The notes below the pieces were generated by a model that ran no database searches, was not told the origin of the DNA, and saw only the letters and a list, made by a program, of their open reading frames with translations. Positions 38,581 to 51,647 of a DNA stretch of 64,000 nt are shown here, piece by piece. Both the position numbers and the translations under genes were made by a program. Source of the DNA: Dichotomocladium elegans (lineage: Eukaryota > Mucoromycota > Mucoromycetes > Mucorales > Lichtheimiaceae); assembly GCA_025716815.1 (NCBI GenBank), contig JAIXMN010000006.1, positions 1,302,001 to 1,366,000 on the forward strand. The letters are read 5' to 3'. Every line of letters starts with the position of its first letter. The first letter of the stretch is position 1.

Positions 38581-40558
38581 ATGTCTTACCAATCCAGATA
38601 TGACCGCGGATGGAAATGCGTCCAATGCTTCGGTGACAGGGGTGATTCTGAAGACATTACAGATGGTAATTATGTCAACATAAATATGGTTTTTGTTTTG
38701 TTTTCTATCTCCCTGTATGTCGGGTTTGTCTCTTAAAAATCGAGCAGCAGCAGCAGCAGCAGCAGCAGCGATAGCGGTAACGATACAGGAGCGTGCGTAA
38801 CCAGGACGCGTTGCTGTTGCCTTGCGCTTATTGCATTTCATTCTGAGACTGGAGGAAGAAGAGGGTGGTGAGGGTGGGATGGTGGACGGGTCCTAGGATT
38901 CTTTTTTTTTTCTCATTTTTAAACTTTTTCGAGTTATTAACCGATCGTATCTAGCTGACTTAATCACGGCTGTTGAATTTGATCCGACTGGAGACTACCT
39001 AGCAACTGGCGATCGCAGCGGTCGCGTCGTCTTATTTGAGCGGAACGACGATGTAAGTCTTAATTTTCCCCTGACCACTTGATATTTGGATTGACCCTGA
39101 CCATCGGAACACAGAAACAAGGTTGTGAATACAAGTTTCACACAGAATTTCAATCTCACGAAGCTGAATTCGATTACCTGAAGAGTTTGGAGATCGAGGA
39201 AAAGATCAACCAGATAAAGTGGTGCAAGCGACAAAATTCGGCACATTTCCTTCTTTCTGCAAACGGTAAGCCTCTCTCAGTTCTCTTTTCTTGGTGGGGA
39301 GGGGTTTACTTTGGAAAATGGAATGACAAAGCTCTGAACCATACATAATACAAGACAAAACGATCAAGCTTTGGAAAGTATTCGAGAAATCGCTCAAGCT
39401 CGTTGCTCAAAACACGGCGGAGCCGTCTGCTGAAACGGGTTCTCTTCGTATACCACAATTTACCCACCATGACACCATCACCGCTGCCGTGCCTCGCAGA
39501 ATCTACTCGAATGGTACTATAAAAAACGGCGGTATATTGCGAATATAAACTTCTAACCATGGCCATCAGCCCATACCTACCACATCAACTCCATATCCGT
39601 CAACTCGGATGGTGAAACGTACATCTCGGGTGATGATCTTCGGATCAATCTCTGGAACTTAGCCATCTCGGATCAGAGCTTTAGTAAGTATCAATGTGAG
39701 CCATCAGAGACGGAACGGCTGACTCTAATGTACTGGGATCAAATGGCTATCAACAGATATAGTGGATATCAAGCCTGCCAATATGGAAGAGCTCACCGAG
39801 GTAATCACGTCGGCTGAATTTCACCCTATCCATTGCAATCTCTTCATGTACAGCTCCAGCAAAGGATCCATCAAGCTGAGTGACATGAGGACTTCAGCCT
39901 TGTGTGACCAACATGCAAAAGGTGAGCGGATTAAACAACAAGAAGAAATGGGCTGTTGCTGACTCCAATCTAGTGTTCCAGGAACCCGAGGATCCATCGA
40001 ATCGGTCGTTCTTTTCTGAAATCATTTCATCGGTTTCGGACGTAAAGTTCAGCAATGACGGCCGGTATATCTTGTCAAGGGATTATTTGACACTTAAGAT
40101 CTGGGATATCAACATGGACAATAAGCCTGTCGAGACGATATATATCCACGACCAACTGCGTAGCCGGCTATGCGATCTGTATGAGAATGACTGTATTTTC
40201 GACAAATTCGAGTGTATCTTTAGCGGTGATGGGAAGTAAGTAGTTGGCATACACGAATTGCAATAATAGAATAGGCTTACTTATCAACGGATTTACCATG
40301 TCCAGATCCGTCTTGACGGGTTCCTACAGTAACACGTTCCATATTTATGATAACGAGGGCAAGAACAATATACCTCTTCGGGCAGATCGGACTGCGTTCA
40401 GACCCGGTGGCGCCTACAGAAAGCCAGCAGCAAGCAATAATTACTCGTACCAACCTGATTCTTTGGACTTTAGCAAAAAGATATTGCACGCTTCATGGCA
40501 TCCGAAGGAAGACACTGTAGCTGTGGCGGCCGCAAACAATTTGTTTGTGTTCCAGTGA
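38581..40558 (+). CDS. CDC55: PP2A regulatory subunit B55 (CDC55 family), 428 aa
   Basis: WD-repeat B subunit that directs protein phosphatase 2A to its substrates in mitotic exit, morphogenesis and nutrient signalling. Eight exons: 38581-38665, 38955-39052, 39115-39265, 39355-39513, 39570-39683, 39757-39921, 39974-40235 and 40306-40558, all phases consistent. Family signatures: [122 protein letters not shown] and the C-terminal '[22 protein letters not shown]'. These cover all seven propeller blades, and the length matches the family (440-520 aa, slightly short). The first intron is the longest (289 bp) and contains a run of nine AGC triplets. The symbol follows the yeast orthologue. Confidence 0.96.
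38743..38769 (+). repeat. (AGC)9 trinucleotide repeat in intron 1
   Basis: Nine tandem AGC units inside the first intron of the PP2A B55 gene. Confidence 0.9.
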
Positions 40559-41112
40559 GTGTATGATGTATTGCAATAGGTCCTGGACTGTATTGTCTGA
40601 CAGCGTTGTGTTACAGTAATCAATGAACAGCTTTGGGCATCCACAGTGGTATTTCTCTTTTTAAGATAATGGTAATAAAAAAACAACTTGTACAGTGTAT
40701 GATGTTTATTTGAATTGAGTCTGGCGAAGAGAAATGAATTTAAGTACCATCCAGATCTCCTTATCTAGCACAGAAGGGGAGTGACACACAGACAAAAGGA
40801 GGGTATGTCTGCCTGATGACTCCCCCACTCCTTACGTTGTAAATATTCTCTGTGTGTGGAGACCCGAAGGCTTTCAAAATCCACCGTAGGACAAGAATTT
40901 GGGAGTGAAACCTATCTTTTCTCTCTCCCCACTTCCTCTCTAACTCTTCCACTTTCTTTTTTTATTATTCTTCAGGGCGGGCCCAACCCATCGACGCACT
41001 CGGCTTCATTTATAATCTACTTCATATTGGAACACTCATCGTCTCCCCTTCCTCCATATCTCTCTCTGTTTTCCCCAAAAAAGTCATTCGACTGGCGACC
41101 CTATAACAGACC
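40559..41112. other. Intergenic region between B55 and MIT genes
   Basis: Holds the 3' flank of the B55 gene and the T/C-rich leader of the next one (40915-41100). No further gene. Confidence 0.6.
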
Positions 41113-43442
41113 ATGAGTCAACGGGATAGTCTGTCCACGATTAATCCAGCATCTCTCCATCCGCCTACATCTCCACCTACGCCTATGCCGGAACAACCAG
41201 CGCCACCTCCATCTTCCACCAGCGCGAAGCAATTATCTAAGGTTATTTTGCGCACTGCTCTTCAAAAGGCAAACTCAGCGGTCATGTGCGATTCATCAAA
41301 CGACGTCGTTGGGGCAATTGATGCCTACTCTGAAGCCATTTCCCTATTAAACAGAGTGCTGTCCACAGTAGAAAAGGGAAGTGACCGTCGTCGTCTGCAG
41401 GAAATCGTGAGTGCAAGAAACGGGGATAAGGCATGTAAATTATATTAAATTCTATGTATGTATGTGTGTGCGTGTGTTACTGCAGCACGACTCGTACTCT
41501 GAACGCATTCGACTCCTGAGCGCGATATCGCCCAAAGCAGAATCAGATGACATATACGAAACCTTTGACAACGAGGATCACATTGCTGAAGACGACGACG
41601 ACGAATACGAGGTGGCAAGTCAAGACGATGATGCGCGATCCTGGTTAACCAAGCCAGCGAAACGCAACTATTCTGGCCGCCGTGCTAATCAACCAGCATA
41701 TGCAACCATGATCCGGCGCATGACTTCCTCGTCGTCCCTTGAAAGTTCAATGTCAACGCCAGAGGACCAGCAGCGATGGCAGGCCAAGCGCTCGATCAAT
41801 ACCACAACTCCCGCCTTGCCAAACACCGGGTCCTCTGACCGGCCACCGTCGCCCATATCGTCAAAAAGTACGCCCACGCAATCCAATAACAGAAAAAGCA
41901 ACAATAGCCAAGTGAATGAAGACCACCACCATCATCATCATCATCACCACCATCACCACCATCACCATCACCATAAACGATCACCGAGCTCGTCGTCCAA
42001 CGACTCGATGCCCGATCCCGCCAAGGACAATTTTCAGCCGACCATGACGCTGCCTCCTCTTTCACCCTCTAAAAAGGATGATAATACCACCACACCTTCC
42101 GCACCCATGCTATCCACTAGCACCACATCTGTTGCTTCTACGACCCGCTCTTATCCTTCTGCTAATACCGTTACTACCATCAATACCAGTACTGCTCCTA
42201 TCAGTGCTACTACGACAACAGCTACTCCTGGCGTTATCTCTTCTAGCGTCCGGACGAGCAGTCTTCGGCATCAGCATTCCAATCCCATACTGAACGAGGC
42301 GAAAAGTGCATCGACTGCAGCATCACCTGCGACGACGAGTATCGTGGCTGCCACTCGTAAGCCGAGCACGAGTGGGTTTTCGTCGGTACGCAAGTCGAAC
42401 CGGTTGTCACGCGTGAGCATCGATGGCCGCCGTGCACAAGCGACGCCGCTGTTTGGCCTGTTTATGAAGGATCTCAGAAACGACAACAGCAATCACTCGA
42501 TGGACTATCTTGGCGGGGCTACAAGTGCCGGTGTAGCTCTGAGCGCCGATTTCGCAGCGGATAAACAGCCACTGCGTCTTGTGCTCTCTCTCGAGCGTTC
42601 GATGGACGAGGGTGCCTATGTGACCCCCCGCCTCTTTATACCCCGAAATATGTGGCACCAGCCGAGCATACGCCTGCCACACACTGAGATCAAGGTTGCC
42701 GCCTGCGAATCATTGATGAATGACCTCGTTAAGCTTGAGCGGTGGCCTAAACTCGACGACCTTACCGGCAGCCTGAAGGTGCTCGAGGCTCTTGAGGACG
42801 CCGTCGAGAGTTTGCAGACAAGCCTGGCGAAGAAACTCAAGCGGGAGAGCATGAGCGCGCAGAGTCCCACCAGCGTATCGTCGTCCGCGTCCTCATCCAT
42901 TCACGACGGGTACGGCAACCACGGCAGCAGTGCTGCCTCGGTGTCCAGCGTCAGTTCCTTGTCAAGCAACAAAAAGAGTCAGTCGTTTATGTCATGGGGA
43001 ACCAAGTTGAGCAAATCGGTTGAGCGGATGAATGCATTTAGCTTGACAAAGGCGTAAGTTTCTTGGATTGGTTGAAAGACATCAAGGGCGATGCAAACAC
43101 ATAACTCATTTTTGTTATCTAGCGAGGATCAATACCGTAATTATATTGAGGTTCTGCAAAGATTGTTCACCAAGATTCACGTCCTCGGTAAGTGGAGTAC
43201 TAGTGATAGTCTTCTTTGGGAAAGGAGGAGCTGAAAAGGTTCGTCTAGTGAACTGGTGGGACCACTACATTGCAATGAAGAAGGATGTGAACCGCGCAAG
43301 TCCAGTTTGCGATGTGGTGCTTCAGCGTCTGACGAGGATATGTGATTTGATCGACATTGTTGTTGGCGGGTTTGTTGTCCGGGATATGGCTATTCTTCTC
43401 GGCAAATGGCTCAAGCGTGGCGGCACTTGGGTAAACGAGTAA
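41113..43442 (+). CDS. MIT-domain protein with poly-His tract, 706 aa
   Basis: Four exons: 41113-41406, 41486-43053, 43123-43187 and 43249-43442. The N-terminus (after a Pro-rich 35-residue leader) holds an MIT-like three-helix bundle (about 38-115): ILRTALQKANSAVMCDSSND, AIDAYSEAISLLNRVL and the following SYSERIRLLSAI. MIT domains bind ESCRT-III tails in endosomal sorting. The middle is long and disordered, rich in Ser, Thr and Pro, with an acidic patch and a run of 17 His codons (41924-41974). The C-terminal third is more regular (LRLVLSLERSMDEGAYVTPRLFIPRNMWHQ; EIKVAACESLMNDLVKLERW) and ends with a helical EDQYRNYIEVLQRLF...VNWWDHYIAMKKDV segment. Fungal proteins of this architecture exist without assigned function. 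Involvement in membrane trafficking is inferred from the MIT domain only. Confidence 0.85.
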
Positions 43443-43630
43443 AAAAAAAAGTTGAAAATAGTACATCAGACACGTCTATCCTTCTTCCCTACTCCCCTCC
43501 TTCTTACTCTCTCAATCTTGAACTTCCCGATTTACCCTCTCATCATCACGCCCCACTTATCCTTTATCTTTGCTATTTCTATCCTCTCGCGCACCCTCAT
43601 CCTCACTATCGCTCCTCATTAGTAATTCTT

Positions 43631-43664
<34 letters not shown>

Positions 43665-45007
43665 CTTGTTTTTAACGGATACTGTATTTCCGCGCTGAAT
43701 ATACACCATTTCCCAAAATTCGGTGAAACTTATGTTGCAAAAATCATGTCAGCATTTTTGGGCCGTAGATCGTTTTCCTTCCATACACGTGCATCATGCT
43801 GAAATGAGTAGTCAACTTTGCGATGAACTGGGTCATATTGTTGATGAGGACAACCTTATTTGCTCGTATTCAAAATATATGCGGCGCATTAACGAAGGCG
43901 GGGGGGGGGACTGTCTGAAGCTGTAACAAGAACAGTATCTGAGCTTCGTTTATGACTACAATAGGATAAACAATTTGCTTACTGTATTCATAAGATCTGG
44001 GATGTCTCAAAATAGACTGAGTCTCGACGTTATCGATGTGCTTGTCTTCTGCCCTCCCCCACCCACTCGCCTGAAAGTAACACAATGGGGCAATAAATGG
44101 TTGGAAGGATCGAGACGTCGATGACACGAATAACCTAAGGCGCGAGGGGCGATTTCTCATTCTATTAGCTGGAGCTAGTTGTCCGCAGGGCCGAAGTCCT
44201 GATTCCCGCATCACACTATCTATAGGATGCCAAAGACGACTACCCTGATAAACATGTCAACGCTTCCCTTCAACTCGCTCGTGTCTGTCGGGTTTCGGAC
44301 AGGGTTTGGTATCGCAACAGATACCACTGGAAAGAGGACAATATCGGACCGGTGAGGCCACCATTGATTTCTGGCAGAAGGGACGTGCTGTATTGCGTTA
44401 CTATCAGCTCTCGGAAGCTTTTGTCTGTCTGGATTTTGCACGAAGCAGTAGGCTGAAGAAATGGCTCCTCGACCTTTTTTTGAATGCGATATTCAGCAGT
44501 AAGATTCCTGTCCCCGATACATCTCACGAGCCTATCGGTGGTGTAAGCTTCCAGTAGCGGTAAAGAAGAAGAAGAAGAAGAATTTGCTAGACCTTTAAAG
44601 AATGGTCCTTGATGACCTAATAATCCCATCACTAGATGAAGGAAAATCATGGTGTGCTATGTTTCCGATAGCAGGAAATGGCAGAGGATATTTGTCAACC
44701 CAGTTTATGGAGCCTGGATCTGGAGGGGTGGGCGACTCTTCATATGACGCAGCTTTGTTGAGCTCATCACTGGCGTCGATCATTTGTTCCTGACAATAGC
44801 AGGTGGAAAGTAAAAACTGATTTTGCACTTCCGCCACAAATACCATTTTAGGAAGTACTAAATTCAAGTGGGAACTCATGTCTTCAAGCGCATAGACAGA
44901 ACCACACATACTCATACACAATCTCTCCCCCTTTTTCCTTCTCTCTTCTTTTTCCGCTTTCTCACTCTTTGGTGCCATATAGTTTGCTTGCTATCCAATC
45001 CCTCGCC
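43443..45007. other. Intergenic region with TA repeat and an unexplained open exon-like frame
   Basis: Contains a (TA)n microsatellite at 43629-43664 and a (GAA)n run at 44564-44582. On the plus strand, 44306-44557 is open and protein-like (TIDFWQKGRAVLRYYQLSEA; LLDLFLNAIFSSKIPVPD) but begins without ATG, and I could not find exons that complete it. The stretch 44880-45005 is the T/C-rich leader of the arrestin gene. A minus-strand frame over that leader (44595-44978) is rejected. Confidence 0.45.
43629..43664. repeat. (TA)n microsatellite
   Basis: About 17 TA units with a single interruption, 190 bp after the MIT gene's stop codon. Confidence 0.9.
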
Positions 45008-46675
45008 ATGATCTTTTTAAATCGAAATCCGATCGTACGCTCTTTCAAACTCACAATCAGCCCTGGTGGGTCGGATCGTCTTGTAGCCTTTGGCCCCGGT
45101 GCGGTCATGAGCGGTAAGTCGAAGGAAGAGCGATCACACGAAAAAATAAAAATTGCCGCTTCAAGGAAAATAAAAATAATGATACGGGCTACTCATAGGG
45201 TCGGTTTTTCTCACCCTCGATAAACCCCTCTACACCCGATCCCTTCGGGTGATTTTTAAATGCCAAGATCGAGATGCCCGAAACATCACCACGTTATTTT
45301 CCGTAGAAAGCACTATCTTTGGCGGTACTGGTATGGGTCGTTTTTTGCATAAACAAGGGTTTTGGTCAACCCCCACCCTTCAAGCGCCCCAGCGCATACA
45401 CAACCCCCTCTCCTCCTTCGCCCCAACCCCCACGCCTTTCCCGCCCAGATCATCTTCAGCTCACGTGCAACTTTTCCCCCGAAAACAGGACTGAAAGAGA
45501 TCAAACCAGGTGGCCAAATGTATCTTTTCGCTATAAAGCTTCCCAATGTCAACTATCCACCCTCCGTCCAAACTAACGAGCTTGGTCACCGGATCGAATA
45601 CAGCCTCCAGGCGTTTCTGGACCTCCCCGATCGGACCATCGAGACAAGCCCAGCTCGAGTTCTCTACTTACCTCTTGTGCCATGCAATTCAGATGCAGGA
45701 CCCAGTCGAACGCAGGTTTTCAGGCGAGGCAGCAACGTGCTTGAGGTCACTGCTCAGGTGGCCAAAGCAGCATATTGTAGAGGTAAAATTTACCATAATT
45801 AGCATATATTTTCAGGTGTATGCTAGCCAGCCCCAGCTGTTGCTTAACCATAAATCACCAGGGGACATGTGCTCGGTCAGGCTAAAGACGAAAAATAGAT
45901 CCGATTACAAAATCACATCGGTGCAGGTAAAAGCATCCAATCGCACCGGATGTACCACCCGATCTAACGCCCTTTTTATTCGAAGCTTGCCTTTGTTGCC
46001 AAACACCAGGGCAAGACTCACACGTTACACAGTGAGACGGTTTACGTCGCAATCGGCAAACGATCGCTGAGCAACGATACTGCTTGCCACTTTACGATCC
46101 CAGCTCACTGTCTCCCCTCCTCAACGCTGGACGTGTTTGATCTGACATATTCTGTCGTGATCACCATCCCCTGGGGTGCGAACACCTTCACCTCCTCATC
46201 CGCTTGGAAGTTTGCACTGCCATCTCAGCCGCAGTCACCGTGCATCATGGAACTGCCGCTCGTGATTGCCAGCGTGCCTCCTTCTTACCAAATTCCACGC
46301 CACATGCCCATGCCGCTCCCTCTCTTTGACGTCGATTACCCCATCCTTCCGTCCTTCATCCCCTCTATCGAGTCGCCCCCCATTCCCACCCCGCTCGTCC
46401 GGACGCGTGATGCGTCGTCCTTTGGCCGTGGGGACGACCTTTCCGTTTCTCCGACGGACTCTATCGACGGGAGGACATTGTGCGACGGCTGGATGCCTCT
46501 AGGCTCAGACTACCCAAATCATCACGAGGCTGCTGCGTCAAACTTCTTGGCTATACCCGGGCCTGATACCGCCAGAACCAGGAGAGCGTCCTCCAGCTCG
46601 ATATGGACAGACTGCAGCGCAGAGGCCGGCAGCGTCTTTTCTGACTCTTCTTCTCAGACGCGTGTCGCTGTATAA
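45008..46675 (+). CDS. Alpha-arrestin-like (ART-type) protein, 428 aa
   Basis: Arrestin-fold adaptor of the kind that recruits Rsp5-type ubiquitin ligases to plasma-membrane permeases. Five exons: 45008-45113, 45199-45330, 45489-45782, 45862-45926 and 45986-46675, in phase. N-terminal arrestin domain: VFLTLDKPLYTRSLRVIF, the 'G-LKEIKPGGQMYLFAIKLP' strand and NYPPSV...RIEYSLQAFLDLP. The C-terminal arrestin domain follows: DMCSVRLKTKNRSDYKITSVQ, IPAHCLPSSTLDVFDLTYSVVITIP, and the closing strand MELPLVIASVPP. The tail after about 330 is Pro/Ser-rich (YPILPSFIPSIESPPIPTP). I see no PPxY motif, so ligase recruitment would need another contact. Start chosen at the first ATG after a long pyrimidine leader. 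Confidence 0.86.
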
Positions 46676-49600
46676 TTCAATCCCACATCCCATCCATCCC
46701 ATTTGTTATCATTTCGCTGCATATCCTCGTTTGATCACGATAAAATTATTTATCGCGCTTGGCCTTCCCCCCTTTCTTTGTTTTATACTTACAACACATC
46801 ATCCAACATAGGTATATTTAAATGTATATGTATACGTATAAAATATACGGGCGACTATTGAGAAAAAATAGGAGACCAGGCAGTAAACATGCGTGATGAT
46901 TCTGCAAGAAAAGGATGCTGCTGTATGTCAGGAGGTCTCTCGAGGTGAGATCAAATGGCCCGATGTGCCATAGCCGGGTGATGGCACCAATACTGCTAAC
47001 GACCTGCGAAGACGGGAGGGGTCAAGGGGTATGTGTATGTGTGTTTGGGAAGGAGTGGACAAGGAGTGTTGATGCATGGACAGGAAGACCTTTTGCTTCC
47101 GAACAGATATTGTTCGGTTCGTTTGTTTTTGGGGCAAGTGGAACACCTGATGTCGAAAGGAAGAAGAAAAGGCTCCTGTTTGGGCCTTGGATCGAATGTC
47201 CTCTTTTCTCCTTGGCATCTCCTTCCCCTTAACCTTCTGGTCATGCGAGAGGTGGGAGTGCACGCATAGAATGTTCTGCTGCTGCATGAAGTGATCGACA
47301 TTGAGACCACATAGCCTATTGTACAAAACCACTCTTTCCAAAATCGGATGGGGAGGGGAGAATATTTTCTCTCCTCTGTATAGCCATTGTCTTTTTGCTG
47401 ATCTCGCCGATACATGATGTATCCCAGAACCACCATGGGCGTCCTGGACGCGTACGGTAGGTGGAGGCGAAAAACACAAAGAGAAGTAGGCTGCAATGGA
47501 CCACCATCACCCCCTTCAGAAGTTCACTTTTCGAAGCGGCTCAAAGAGCTTCTTTTAGATGAAAACGCATTTCGTACAGCGCATTGTTGGTGCCCGGCCC
47601 GCGCCTTCCTTCCCCCCCCCCCAGAGACCCATTTGGATCCGCGTCAATGGATCGACGATAAAAGTCGCCCAAAACGCGTAGGTTACTTGCGAGACGGACG
47701 GAGCAGGAAAAGGTCACGTGTTCCCCCCTTTCAAGCATTGGTATAGATACCCTCATAAATCAGGTGACTGTAAAAAAAGTTACAGGCCATCTCGCTCTGT
47801 AGTGTGACATCGACCGCTGGAAGTTTACCTAGCCTCATAATAACGATAATTGTGGGACCCGTTTACTTTGTGAGTTGGTACTTATCTTTTGCTTATGAGC
47901 GGACGATTCCCTTGCGAGCGGGCTTATTTGACTAGATGCATTTGCTTAGAAGGTACATAATACGTCGTCAATCTCAAGTACTCTCGTTCCACCTCAATCC
48001 AGTTGAATTGCCTAGCATTCTCTGATGTAGATGTTTATCAAGATATCATGAAGTGACTCGAGCATAGGCGACTGCTGATATGTTTGGCCCTGTGCTATAT
48101 TTCCCAAGTCTGTTCGGACACATCCTTCAACGATCCAGGCTATATAATAGTAGGAATTGTAGCATTACTGCTCGAGCTTTTCTCCCGGGGGTGGGGGCAA
48201 TTGCGAGGTTGCTCCATCTATTTTCAGCAGGTACATGGGTAGCGTCCCTACCCGATTTTTGCGGCCTGCGTGTCGTTTGCAAGGTCTTCAGGATCAATCA
48301 GTTGATCATCAGTGTCCTAATCACAGTCCGTCGTAGTAGATTGGTCCACACACACACACACCCTGGCATCGTCGCCGTTTGATTCAGCTGCAGCATGTGA
48401 ACGTAACGAGGCATGTGGATGGCCAGTAATGGAGCCTGTCTCAGCTCGTGGCACCTTACGCTGGCATAATTTAGACCGCTCATGTGTAGTCGTCTGGCAA
48501 GGAATGTTGCATGATGCTACCGTGTCTCGTAACGCACTTGTCCACAAAATGTCCAGCAACTGCTTTGAGTGTTGATGTTGCCGAATTCTTCAAAAACACA
48601 TGCGCACATACACCATTGCGCATCAAGCGTACTAAATTTGCGGCTCTACTCGTTCGTATTAGGTCGTTCGTCGCTTTCCTGTCCATGGCATCGCATAGAT
48701 GATTGCCGATCGAAGGATCCATGACACCGCGTTTATAACCAGGTCCATGTCCACAGTATATTTTTTCTCGATTTTGGTTTTTACATATGAGGTTTTACCG
48801 CTGCAAGGATGGTCTGACCGGATCTCTTCCAGATGTTTTATACTCATCCTTTGTTTGCGGTCGCTATTTGATCTAGAATGAATAACTTCTTATTATCCTC
48901 CATGCAGCTGAACACACTCTATCATGGGTCTTTAGCGGTGTATATCCTGATCATCAATCAGGAAAATGACATCTGCTGACAATGTAACCATGTTAACCCA
49001 CAAAAAAAAAGAATACGACATGCTTACGTAAATTTGTCGATGAAAAAGCTATGGGCTATATGTTGAAGGTCTGATAGACGTGAAGTAGTAGCTATGAGCG
49101 TTGTCTAGATGAAGTAGAGCATGTTCATAGGCGCCTTCCGCATCCGATCCTATTCCGTTCATTTAAACCTCGTCCTCCTCCTGCTTTTGATTTGCCGTTT
49201 CGTGGTTATCGTCAGGACGTCCATACTGCTCTCCAGTGGTGTGTTCAAGTGCACAATTTCCAGTTGGCTAATGACTGTGGATCCATCGATGCGAAATCAT
49301 TTATCTTACTGATACAATTACTTGCAGTACAACTTACCCTTTTCCTATCGAACACGAATGATTTCAACAGACTTTCCACACAATGATCCTCAATGTATGC
49401 GTTCATGAGCAGGATGCTTACTACGCTGTTTGCATAATGGCTGACTTGTGGGCAGGTCACTTCTATGAGCATCTGCGGACGTATATGTCGTATCTTTTTG
49501 TTACACATATGGTAACCTCTTGTGCATATGCCATCCTTGTGAAGATATTATGTTTTGTGGTGCAGAATTCCTGATATTATGTATATTACGTACCGCCGCT

Positions 49601-49773
49601 TCAGGCGAGTTTTTTTTTTGTATGTAACTGATCTATTTGTTCGGGAGATGTCAAAAAATGATATGCCTTAGTGATAAGGAAGGAGGTTGCATGACTTGGT
49701 GGTAGTGTCATAAAATAAGAAGGTGTGCTCCACCGCGCATTCTAGCATTTTTGGCTATGGTTCCCAAACATTT
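46676..49773. other. Gene-poor region
   Basis: About 3 kb without a supportable gene. Overlapping open frames at 46900-47500 on both strands reflect GC-richer sequence rather than a protein. Minus-strand frames at 48480-48847 and a plus-strand frame at 49121-49386 share a short GGATCC-containing block in opposite orientation, which may be remnants of a repeated element. Confidence 0.45.
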
Positions 49774-51647
49774 TTATCGATAGATGAACTTTACGCACCA
49801 TACCCTTTTCTCATGATGGGTTAAATTATCCTCAAGGTCAGACCGATAATATTGCTGCTGTGTCAGATCATGTGACTCGCCGTCGTAAAAGTAGTCCCGT
49901 TCAGGTCCCTGTGCTGCGGGTCGTAGAGTAGCAACAGACGGAGATTGAAGTTGGTCGTCCAACTCCTGCGGTGAGCATTTGAGGGCTGTGCATATCTCGT
50001 CGTAATGGTGAAGACCATTTAAATACGGAACGATCTCAGGGTGGATGTGTGTTCCAGTGTTGGCATTGGTTATTTTTGTATGAAGCTCCTTCGGTGGGAG
50101 ACCTAATTGAGTATCATTCGAGTCAATGGTCATAAGGATTGGGTACTTGTGGACGCGGTATATGAGGCCCTTGATGACGCCGAAAGAGATGAATCGGCTA
50201 TTCAACCCCATTAACACGAAATCTACAGCATTTTCTACTTTTTTTTTTTTTACCGAACATCAATAGGCAAAGATGCAACTTGATGCTCTTCGATCCAATC
50301 TCGTACGGATGAGCCATATTGAAGACCACAATAAAGAGCAAAGACACGTGCAAGCGGAAGTGGTTGCGCGTCTATAGAAAATGGGTGATATTTATCCACA
50401 CACCCTTTGCGTATGTAAGGTGGTTCGCTTACGTGGCAAGGTGATGTACTGAATGCATTCTTGGGCTAATGCGGATTTTTCATTCAGCATCCGCGTGATT
50501 TCTGGCTTGACAGCATAGACGTTGGTAAACTGAAAGATGTCGGTCATGATGATGCATCCGTAATATCTATAGCCATTCTCCTTCACCTGAGTGCCCAGCT
50601 TGGACCTTTCCTTGTGTTCCATCTTGAACTACTTACAATAGATGCTGTATTGATTTTCTTGTCCATTCTGGTTTGACTGCTGCTAGCTCTGAGATTTTCC
50701 GTACGTGGTTAATGCCGTTGATATGGGCTGCAATCTATCGCAGAGGAGACGCGGCAAAATTAATTTACAGCAGCAAGGACACGCTTCGATTGTTTACCTT
50801 TTGGACTGTAATATCCCAATTCTCAGACATCATCTTTTTCAGATCAACGGTACATACAGGTACTTGATAATCGTGAACAACGGGTGGATTAGGATAGGTT
50901 GGGAACAATTTGAGATTAATCGTGTTTGATTCGTCTGAAGAAAAGAGAGCCAAAAAATCATTACAAAAGAAGCGAAAAGAAAAAAGCCCTTTCTTACTGA
51001 TAGGGATCTGACATTCGCAGTAGCTATTAAGGTCCTCAAAAAGCTGCTCAATGATATTCTGTACAGCGTTTGTCTGATTCGTCGGTTTGGCATCTTCTGA
51101 AAGGAAGTTGCATTCAATCTATCACGACACCCCAATTAACCAGGTGAATACAAGCCATGAAATCGATAATCCCAATGCAACGAACGAGCAGCGCGATGTA
51201 GCATAGTGCACATCCAAGTACATGTTAAATGTTTACCTCGAGAACTTCAAGGACTCGAGCCAGCTTTCGGACCACGGCCTCGTAGCTGCTTGTCTCAGCA
51301 TCGCGCTCAAAAACAAAGCAGAGGTTGAATCGAAACTCATTGCGGATCTGTTCGTATTTCTCGTGGTTACGAATTGCCATTGGAAAGCCAAGCACTTTGT
51401 ATTTATCCACGCAGATGGTGACTAGACGTTTGTAAAGCTGAGGTTTGGGGATGATATACTCGCGAATGGTGTCAAAGTTAATGAGCGGCTTTGATGCTGC
51501 TGTATTATGGTGGTTGGATTTTTCGGAGCCGGGTTCATGGGCATCAATGCTGCCTTCCGGAACTTGATGCCGCACTACACTACCAATGTGAACATCGAAA
51601 AGGGCGTAAAAAATGCTGTGAATTCGAGGGAATCCCTGAAAATCCAT
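49774..51647 (-). CDS. NPR2: NPRL2, GATOR1/SEACIT subunit, 480 aa
   Basis: Nitrogen permease regulator 2 homologue. With NPR3 and DEPDC5/Iml1 it forms the GTPase-activating complex that shuts off TORC1 when amino acids are scarce; it acts at the vacuole or lysosome. Seven exons: 51237-51647, 50998-51118, 50798-50934, 50637-50734, 50433-50566, 50254-50371 and 49774-50197; the sum closes in frame. Recognisable blocks: FPRIHSIFYALFDVHIGSVV near the start; YIIPKPQLYKRLVTICVDKYKVLGFP; NEFRFNLCFVFE (longin-type N-terminal domain); LFPTYPNPPVVHDYQVPV; ISELAAVKPEWTRKSIQHLLYYGCIIMTDIFQFTNVYA; and near the C-terminus LNGLHHYDEICTALKCSPQELDDQL, the winged-helix end of the family. The start at 51647 matches the family's MDFxGFPxIxxIFYxxFD beginning. 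Symbol given for the yeast orthologue. Confidence 0.95.

Noticed and set aside
44595..44978. Minus-strand 127-codon frame beginning MAPKSEK
   Set aside because: It overlaps the pyrimidine-rich leader of the arrestin gene, which explains its Lys/Glu-rich start. No domain.
46928..47510. Overlapping minus-strand frames of 160-180 codons
   Set aside because: Three frames are open at once, a sign of base composition rather than coding; no domain or promoter context.
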